A stretch of 64,000 bases of DNA from Cylindrobasidium torrendii FP15055 ss-10 (lineage: Eukaryota; Basidiomycota; Agaricomycetes; Agaricales; Physalacriaceae). Location: NCBI GenBank assembly GCA_000934385.1, contig KN880516.1, forward strand, positions 28,994-92,993, in the 5' to 3' direction. Shown here piece by piece: positions 56,995 to 64,000 of this stretch (positions are counted from its first letter, which is position 1; each line of letters starts with the position of its first letter). A program made the position numbers and the translations under genes. Under the pieces are notes generated by a model, which was given only the letters and a program-made list of their open reading frames with translations, made no database searches and was not told the DNA's origin.

Positions 56995-58610
56995 ATGGAC
57001 ACGGACACGCTGCTGGCGACTGTTTTCAGTCTGTTATCAGACGCGCATAGCCAGGAAACGGTGCTCGACGCGTTATTGCGGCACGATGGCGACCCAGAGG
57101 CTGCAGCTCACTTTCTCAATCGAGAGGCCAGACGAGAGAGGAAACGGAAGAGAGAAGGGGGCTCGTTGGCGGAATGGCTCGAGCCGAAGAAAGCGAAGCA
57201 GAAAAGCAGCGCAAAGACGAGCTCGTCCTTGAATGCATCTCCAACAAAACCAAGTTCGTCCTCCGTCAGACCAAGTTCATTGTCAGTCAAACCGAGTTCG
57301 TCTTCGATAAGACCAAGCTCATCTGCTGGCTCGTCTTCGACCAAGACTGCAGTCAAACTGGTCACGCTTCGTCCCCCACCTTCCACTGCACCCACTCCTC
57401 CTCGTCTGCCACCGCTGACACTGTCCACGCCGGAGCTGGTGGCTACACACACGCCATGCACTCAACATCTCTCCATTCTGCCTCCCTCACTCGCATGCAC
57501 ACTCTTCCACACGCTTGTCGCAGCGTCCGCAGAATGGAAACGCAACAAATGGTGGCTCTTTGACCGAGTGGTAGAAAGCCCGCACCGAACCACCTTCTTT
57601 GCGCGAAAAAACGATGGCGTAGGCGGAAGCGACGACTGGCAGGAAGCTGCGCAGTTTTGGTAAGCATCCATCTTGTTTCGATTCGATCCACCTCACTGAC
57701 AATTGCTCAAGGTACAATGGCCGGGCGACAGGACCCCCAGAGGTGTTTCCAGCCGAGATGGAGGATGCCTGCACGTACATTGAAGCTGTCGTCAACGACC
57801 AGCTTCGCCAACGCCAGCGGTTTCCATTGGAGTGGGCAGGTACTGATGGCGACGCCAGCGAGTACGTCTGGCGCGCGAATGTCGCTGCGGCAAACTGCTA
57901 CGAGGGCGCAAAGGATAGCGTCGGCTTTCACTCGGACCAGATGACATACCTTGGGCCGTACTGCACCATAGGTCTGTCGCTTTCCCGCAATGCATGACTT
58001 GTACTGAACTATTTGTAGCGTCACTAAGCTTGGGTACATCGTTCCCGCTCTCTCTCTCTCTAAGTGTGGGACATAACGATTCGTAGGAACAACACGCACG
58101 TTCCGACTCCGCGAAGTCGTCCCCACGCAGGAGAAAGACACGCGTCACGCCCAGACGTTTAATATTCCACTGCCGCATAACTCTGTGCGCCTTGTTCCTT
58201 GTTTCTCTTTCTTACTTTCTAAATACCTTCTGCAGCTCACCATCATGCACGCGTCTTGCCAAGAACGCTTCAAACACTCCATACCACCCCAACCTACCAT
58301 CGACCTCTTTCGCCCCGCATTCCCGCCAGATGCCCCGCCCTCGAACGCACGCATCAATGTAACCTTCCGCTTCTACCGCCCAGACTTTGCACCTAGCTCG
58401 ACCCCCAAATGCAAATGCGGTGTGCCCTGCATTCTTCGCCCAGATATGAAGAACCGCAGTGTTTTAGGCGCAGAAGGAGGAGGCGACAAGTACTGGTGGA
58501 CCTGCTATGCCGGAGCACAGAACGACGGCAAAGGATGCAACATGTGGATGGTTATGGATATGGAAAAGGAGTGTAGAGGGCCGACCGTAGGTTCCATGAA
58601 GTCTGAGTAA
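56995..58610 (+). CDS. AlkB-type 2OG-Fe(II) dioxygenase with CUE and GRF domains
   Basis: Start MDTDTLLATVFSLLSDAHSQ. Residues 1-42 form a CUE-like ubiquitin-binding domain (QETVLDALLRHDGDPEAAAH). A basic and Ser/Pro-repeat linker (PSSSSVRPSS type) follows, then the ALKBH2/3-like catalytic domain: KWWLFDRVV, EAAQFW joined by an intron at 57661-57711 to YNGRATGPPE, SVGFHSDQMTYLGP (the HxD iron ligands), GTTRTFRLR (2OG-binding Arg), and FKHSIPPQP (distal His). A C-terminal GRF zinc finger follows: CKCGVPCILR, YWWTCYAG, CNMWMVMDME. It would reverse N-alkyl base damage in DNA; the CUE and GRF domains would direct it to ubiquitylated sites and single-stranded DNA. Further introns near 57970 and 58185. 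End at TAA 58608-58610. Confidence 0.9.
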
Positions 58611-59095
58611 AGTTAATTGCTTTGCTTTGCGACGCATCTGCCGAATACCAAGGCAACATTGACAACGCGGGATAGTAATCTCAGCCTCGCATCGCAAGCG
58701 GCGACGGCCCTTCCAGCAAGGACGATCCCCTTCTAGCAACTAGTACCACTTTTTGCCCGTCTTGAACCATGATAAGGGGCTAAACGGCTAAGGGGGGAGG
58801 GGGGTTGCGTCCACTGATGGAATTGCTAGTGGACTTGAAAAAGTAATGGGCGCAAATTTTCCTCTTCTTTTGGATCGCATAGGAATCACATAATACATAC
58901 GGCTTACGATGAACGGGTTAAATTTTCAACGACTTGGCCCACAAGTTCCAATTTGTGACCTCGCCGCCGGATCGCCGCCTCATGAATGATATTCCTTGCT
59001 AATTAATATCTCATAACTCGTAGAACAGGGAACCATCAACACTTTAAGTTGCCCTCGATCGCGCATTTTACCACATTGAGATAAATCTAGAGAGT
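58611..59095. other. Spacer of about 480 bp
   Basis: 3' of the AlkB gene. A G-rich run (ggggggagggggg) lies near 58793-58805. No gene seen. Confidence 0.45.
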
Positions 59096-59838
59096 GCGAT
59101 CAGTGGCACAGCCTGCGTCGCTCCTTTACCATCCTCCATAGCCCCTTCTATTCCAATAAGACAGGTAGAAGCCGAATTCAATTTTGCATATCTCAGCTCA
59201 TATGGTGTAGTGGCTTCCTTTCAATGATAACTCGTACATCCGTCCACCAGAGGAGAACGTAAGACGTTGCGAGTTCATCTCCTGCTGCCCACCGGTTGAC
59301 GAGGGACATGGGGGGCCAGTACCCAAATTTGGGCTCAGTTGCTTCGGGGGTCATGGCCCGGGGCCGCTGGTAGTAGTTTTCACAGCGCACATTCATTGAA
59401 CACAAGTCTTTTGTGCCCTATTGAAGTCAAAAGAGGTTCTCAATTCATTTTCCGACTGTACTTCGAAAATTCTCACTCCGCGTGAGCGTCAAGATATTGT
59501 GACTGCAATCTACTAGAAAGTCTCCACATTGCCAATATGTTGCGCCCTCGCTCAAAATACTACCAGCGGCCCCGGGCCATGACCCCCGAGGCAACTGAGC
59601 CCAAATTTGGGTACTGGCCCCCCATGTCCCTCGTCAACCGGTGGGCAGCAGGAGATGAACTCGCAACGTCTTACGATCTCCTCTGGTGGACGGATGTACG
59701 AGTTATCATTGAAAGGAAGCCACTACACCATATGAGCTGAGATATACAAAATCGAATTCGGCTTCTATCTGTCTTATTGGAACAGAAGGGGCTATGAAGG
59801 ACGGTTAAGGAGACACGGAGGTTGTGCCACTGATCGCG
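59096..59838. repeat. Near-perfect inverted repeat (foldback) with tRNA-like arms
   Basis: The left arm (about 59096-59376) and right arm (about 59558-59838) are reverse complements over about 280 bp with few mismatches; the loop is about 180 bp. Each arm holds CATATGGTGTAGTGGC (A box-like) and, about 65 nt on, TTGCGAGTTCATCTCC (B box-like). The two small open frames in the arms encode the same peptide because of the inversion and are not genes. The matching copy at 55050-55400 shows the loop is part of the element. Confidence 0.75.
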
Positions 59839-60174
59839 GCCTGCAGGCGCGATCATCTGCGGCTTTTGATGGTTTTTTGCTGGTTTCTTGTAAGTACCAC
59901 CAGCAGCTAAGAAGCTAAGAAGTCCGGTCAAGTTGCGCGCGAAGTCATCATTCTGTTTCTTACAGACTCCAGAGCTTCCTGTCCCGTATCTTGTTTCTCC
60001 TTTGTATTTTTGACTTGTTTCCTCTGGGGCTGCTCGTCTTTGCTGGCCACCTTATTTGGCATGCTTTTCCGAGAGGTGAGTTTTCCATCTTTTTATGCCT
60101 CTCCGAAAATACCTGAGATTTGCGCATATCGTGTCTGCGTGTGGCCAGCGTACAAGATATCCATTGCTCCTTGT

Positions 60175-60270
60175 GTGGCGTGCCGACATTCGGCCGGCGG
60201 TCTTGGCGATCATCAGATCCAAATCAGATCAGGTTTAAAAGCCTGTCGCTTCGAATTATTCAATGCAGTC
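60175..60270 (+). promoter_or_regulatory. Conserved promoter block C
   Basis: Third copy of the block, nearly identical to block A: GTGGCGTGCCGACATTCGGC, GATC repeat, TTTAAAAGCCTGTCGC, and the ATG about 31 bp after TTTAAAA. Confidence 0.7.
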
Positions 60271-61678
60271 ATGTCTGTTATACCTACCGCCAACATTGCC
60301 TTAGACAGGCTGTGCTACATCTACGCTATCCCGATCGACGGGTGCGACAACATCGCCTCGCGCACGGTCATTCGGAATCCATGTTCAACTACACTCACGC
60401 AGCATGATTATAGTCCAACTGCGACGCTACGCGATGCGCTGATCAAAGGCACTTGTCAGAGCGATATCAAGAACGCTCGCTCTGAACAAGCCTTATTAGT
60501 ACGTTTGGTTTCACCATCTCGCCGTGACTTTGGCTTAGTAGTTCTGGTCTGTGTAGCAATTGAGCGACGCGCTCGACAATGCTATCGTTAATCCTGGCAG
60601 CAATGTGATTGTCTACTGCGACGAAGATCTTCTGCATGCAGAGGACGGTAAGCCTCTCAGCGCGATGTCTTTCATTCTCCAACCTGACTCGCCTACAGCC
60701 TTACGCCCTATCGCCGGAGGGAACTGCGATATCCAGGCTCTCGCTACCTATTTCGATGCCGAATCGACGATAAGCCTGTGCTGGGTCGCTTGCGGGATCA
60801 TGGATGTCAAACAGAAAGGCGGGGCCGTTGAGTTTCACCCCATCAGGACGGACCACAGGCTGGCTCTCGCCGGCCTCGACGGCATCACTCCCAAGGAAAC
60901 TTCCCGCTATAATCGAGGTATCTCAGCCCTCTACGCGCGAATCGGCCAGCTGTACGAGAAGGCGGCGAGCGGTGACAAGTACGACATCAAGCTCCTCCAA
61001 ACCATGGAATTCGCCATCCACGCGCACAGGCAATACCGCAAGGTTCCCGACTGCGACTATCCTCCAGAACTTACTGTATCTTCTTATGGGTCCAGCAACA
61101 AAGTCTCTGGGTACGGTATGCGTGAGTTTCCGAAGCTCTACGCCACCACCCTGGAAGACCTCGTCGAGCGCTCCGGCGCCGCAGCGTCCGAGCCAACAAA
61201 CGGTACGTGCGCATGTTTTCCTGGCGTTTCTTCCCTCACATTCTCTCAGTCATCGCCGAGACGTCGGACACGTCGCGGCAGCTGCCCATTTCGACCCAGC
61301 GCGCATCTGCCTCTTCTGTAAAGGGCAAGGAGAATAGGGAAGGTTCCCCCAACGGTACGCTCTTTGTGCACCCTCTCCAGGCTCTCTCATCTCACATCGC
61401 TAGCACCCCTTCAAGTTCGTCCGAAGAAGCGCTCATCGGATTCCGATGAGGTGCAGAAGAAACCCAAGCGTCGCATTGTACAAACCCATTCGGAAGGCCA
61501 TTTAGAAACGATTTCTGGCGGACGGCCCCTCCAGCAAACGGGGAGCGCTCGCAATCCCGCTGTAGGACGCCCAAAGGCGACGTCTAATGCACTGCCTAAA
61601 GCGACGACGTTCACATTGCCCGTCACACGCCCAACTCCTCTCTTCGTCGCCAAACGTTCCCGCTCTCAAGTGGAGTGA
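60271..61678 (+). CDS. Unrecognised three-copy family, copy C
   Basis: Start MSVIPTANIALDRLCYIYAI at 60271. The intron after ARSEQALL (GTACGT...TAG) leads to QLSDALDNAIVNPGSNVIVY; the intron after AED leads to ALRPIAGGNCDIQALATYFD; then SLCWVACGIMDVKQKGGAVE. Further introns after SEPTN (to VIAETSDTSRQLPI) and GSPN (to APLQVRPKKRSSDSDE) occur at the same points as in copy A. The C-terminus has KKRSSDSDEVQKKPKRR, a probable nuclear import signal, and ends AKRSRSQVE at TGA 61676-61678. All frames close, so this copy looks intact. No membrane/CCCH gene lies upstream here; the inverted repeat takes its place. Function unknown. Confidence 0.77.
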
Positions 61679-62011
61679 AGGTGAACTCAGGGTTCGCTCC
61701 TATCTACGGTTTACGCGAGCTCATACTGACCAACTTTCTTAGATCCTCATGATCAAGAACGGACTAGCCATACGTACATAACTTTCTTTCAAACTAGCTT
61801 CCTAGCACTACTGTGCATTACATCGTCATTATCTCGTTCCTCAGTTGTTTATGTCTGGGCCAATCGATTACACAGACTACGTGGGTGGGCGCTTTGTCCC
61901 AACTGAGAGTAGCAGAAGGGTCCGCTAATCTCAGTGCATGTATTCTTGATGTATCCATTCGTGCCCTCCTCGAACGCATATACCCACAACGACCATCCGA
62001 CTACACGTTCG
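61679..62011. other. Convergent spacer of about 330 bp
   Basis: Between the 3' ends of family copy C and the proteasome chaperone gene. No gene seen. Confidence 0.45.
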
Positions 62012-62611
62012 CTACAATGCTCTTAAGGTATTGACTACCAATTTCTCGGCCACGAGCGCGTGCTGTGGTGATACATCCGCAGAGAGGAATATTGCCTTGT
62101 CAGTCTTGCGGGCTGAGTTGGGAGTATGAGCGTGGAGCAAGACAAAAGGATGGGGATTGATTGTACGTTGCCAAAGACAAGGCAGACGTTCGACCAAGCT
62201 TACAGTAATTGAAAACGAGGATCGAGGAGGTGTACAGGGATGCTGGAAGGAAAGTAGGCTCACCTATCCGCTGAGCCATACTCAATGCAGTGTCAGATGC
62301 GCTCGTGCGGAAAAGTGTCGTTCCCATGGGTTGTTTCTGCAGAGGCGTAAGCAGGCAAACCATGAAGCATGTATATGAGGAGATGGAGGGATATCAGGTT
62401 GTGTAGCCAGTAGGGCAATATGCATATGAATAGGCGAAAAGAAGAAAGGACAAGGAGATAGATGATTTAGGAGACGCACATTGGGCTGTGGCATAGCGTA
62501 CACCCAGTCCCTACATAGGCTCCCGTTCTCTACCGAATTCGAATCCTCTGTGGTGCCATTGGCGGACCCTACCCAGATCATGTGCGAGTCGACGAGGGCG
62601 TTTATCTGCAT
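62012..62611 (-). CDS. Proteasome assembly chaperone 4 (Pba4/PSMG4-like)
   Basis: Three exons after splicing: 62611-62480 (MQINALVDSHMIWVGSANGT, to MPQPN), 62336-62264 (KQPMGTTLFRTSASDTALSM, to AQRI), and 62112-62012 (ARKTDKAIFLSADVSPQHAL, to NTLRAL). Introns 62337-62479 and 62113-62263, phases consistent. The pattern D-S-x-x-x-W-V-G, then T-x-L-x-x-x-x-S-D-x-x-x-x-x-A-Q-R-x-A-R-K-T-x-K-x-x-F-x-S, is that of PSMG4. With its partner (Pba3/PSMG3) it acts in the first steps of the proteasome alpha-ring assembly. The size, about 101 aa, fits. The start could lie further upstream with another exon. No single open frame shows this gene whole. Confidence 0.8.
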
Positions 62612-62941
62612 TGACAGACGTGTTGTCCGAGGTTGTTGTTGTGTGTTGAGATACAGATATCATGGCAGATGAATGGATGGCCCAGAGGAAAGGAAGAGTG
62701 AGCCAGAGGATGGAAGTCGGTAAGCAAGACGCGTCGTGATGGCGATCATCCATGAAGCGCGGGTACGCGTGCGGACCGTTCTGATTTTCACTCTCATGGC
62801 AATGCCTCTCGATGTCGACTTTCGAATGACCCAGTCGCGCCGCAAACTCCAGTCAGGCTCAGCGAATCAGGTCTGGTCTCGGGGGCTCTGGATCCACTGC
62901 TTTACGTCCTTCTGTCTGCGCGTGACCGGCTCTGAGACCGC

Positions 62942-62950
62942 ATATATAAG
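62942..62950 (+). promoter_or_regulatory. TATA box of small disordered gene
   Basis: ATATATAAG at about 80 bp upstream of the ATG at 63026. Confidence 0.55.
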
Positions 62951-63025
62951 ACGTCGTTCTCTGCGCTGGCAAAGCACCACCATCACCATCACCATCCAAT
63001 CATCCACCAGACAACCTACTCTAGT

Positions 63026-63485
63026 ATGGCACAGCAACACTCCCCAGCAAGTACGTCCTCTTACCTTGCTCTACTTCCAGTCGAGACCAACGTTGAGCTC
63101 AGTGAAAGTCGGGGGCCGCCGTCTCTCCCTGTCGGCGCGACACAAACCAGCTCATGCGCCTATCCTTCCGGCCGCTGCGCCGCGCGCTGTAGACGACAGT
63201 GTCGTTGACTATCCCCGTCCCACGTATCCGCCTGCAGTCGTCCAAGGAGCAATGGGGCAGGAGCAAGCCGATATGATGGGAGACAGCATCCACGGACACG
63301 GCCACGGCCATGATAAGCACGAAGACTTGCCGAAGAAGGAGAAGAAGACGCATCCTTCGCATGGGAACACCAAGAAGGAGAAGGAGGCACTGCAGAGGCC
63401 GACGCGCGAGCCGGATATGCCCAGAGCGGGCGGCTACGGCGCTGGAGGCAGGATTGGGCAACCAACGGGCAAGATTCTTGTTTGA
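63026..63485 (+). CDS. Small hydrophilic disordered protein
   Basis: Exons 63026-63050 and 63103-63485 (52-nt intron, phase 1). The spliced protein begins MAQQHSPAMKVGGRRLSLSA and has about 135 aa. It is rich in Lys, Pro, His and Gly: VVDYPRPTYPPAVVQGAMG, then HGHGHGHDKHEDLPKKEKK (His-rich patch that could bind metals), and a glycine-rich end (GGYGAGGRIGQPTGKILV). No signal peptide or domain. It resembles the hydrophilic small proteins that mushrooms express under stress, but I cannot assign a family. A TATA box upstream supports it as a real gene. Confidence 0.65.
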
Positions 63486-63889
63486 GCGAAGAGATAAATG
63501 GACAATCAATCAACAACTGTATTTGTAGACTTAGTGAATGACCAAGTGTAAAGCTTTTCATGTAAGTATCGGAGGCATTGGGTGTACCGGAGTCAGTAAC
63601 CGTCATTCCGTGATCCGTGAGGACAACCGGATCAGCCAATTTAAGCAGCTTTGAGGTCTTAAGTTTGTCGCAAGTTCGTTCTTGTCGTCTCAGCACCATG
63701 TCGGGCTTATTTTGCAGCTTTTTTATCCACATAGACAACCGCGTTCTGTTCTTTCCCTCATTTGAAGGACGATTCAGATCTTCCTGTATGCACGCCAAGA
63801 AACAAAAATCCAGATGCCCTGCCCTGAGCATCTGAGTCCATATTCATGAAGTTTTTCCTCGAGTCCCTGCAACCTAGGGGGGTGCCAGC

Positions 63890-64000
63890 TTTGGAGATGA
63901 ACTCGCAACGTCTTGCGTTCTCCTGCATGGGGCGCTGTGTCAGGCTACGGCTTCTCTCAAGAGGTATGAGTATCCACTACACCATACGGTCTGAAATATG
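63890..64000 (-). repeat. Dispersed repeat, copy at window end (partial)
   Basis: On the minus strand: CGTATGGTGTAGTGGATACT (A box-like) and, about 70 nt on, GTTGCGAGTTCATCTCC (B box-like), matching the arms at 59190-59290. It may continue past the window. The outer arm segments seen in the foldback copy are not visible here. Confidence 0.6.

Noticed and set aside
59193..59740. Two small opposite-strand open frames with almost the same protein
   Set aside because: They are the two arms of the inverted repeat; identity comes from the palindrome, and they lack a promoter or coding signs.

Overview
The window is nuclear DNA of a filamentous basidiomycete, most likely an agaricomycete. The genes are split by many short introns (about 45-60 nt, GTRNGY donors, CTNAY-like branch points, CAG/TAG acceptors). 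Distances between genes are short, both strands are used, and the families are typical of mushroom genomes: tandem P450s, tandem old yellow enzymes, F-box-like proteins, pRiA4b ORF-3/MYND, AlkB with CUE and GRF domains. No species is assigned. Exon joins were read by eye from splice signals, frame and family homology.

Layout. 1-9.5 kb: a Ser/Pro-rich orphan, a C2H2 plus forkhead regulator, two head-to-head members of an unrecognised family, and a six-exon ADF-H/coiled-coil/PH actin-type protein. 10.5-17 kb: two tandem P450s and an old yellow enzyme. 17.4-27.7 kb: a DPP IV-type membrane peptidase, two F-box-like genes, a mitochondrial protein, prefoldin 5 and a MYND/pRiA4 protein. 27.8-35.5 kb: two tandem alpha/beta hydrolases, a bZIP factor, Gtr1/RagA (start exon joined by a GC-AG intron) and a protein kinase. 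36-46 kb: two more old yellow enzymes, a third member of the unrecognised family, another F-box-like gene, a membrane-anchored M24B peptidase and an Hsp20-like gene.

46-62 kb is different in kind. It holds a degenerating multi-copy block. One unit consists of a multi-pass membrane/CCCH gene, a repeat with tRNA-like (Pol III box-like) arms, a strongly conserved promoter block, and a gene of an unrecognised nuclear-looking family. The membrane/CCCH gene is present twice: one copy carries in-frame amber codons, the other is wrecked. The unrecognised gene is present three times, each with an intact frame and the same promoter block. A third copy of the repeat is a near-perfect inverted repeat of about 280-bp arms. 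An AlkB/CUE/GRF gene and a fragment of it lie in the same block. The right end has a proteasome assembly chaperone 4 gene, a small disordered protein gene and another partial repeat.

Functional links: P450s, old yellow enzymes and alpha/beta hydrolases could form a small-molecule modification cluster, but no backbone synthase is present, so tandem duplication of detoxification genes is the safer reading. The 46-62 kb block is the part that known families do not explain.
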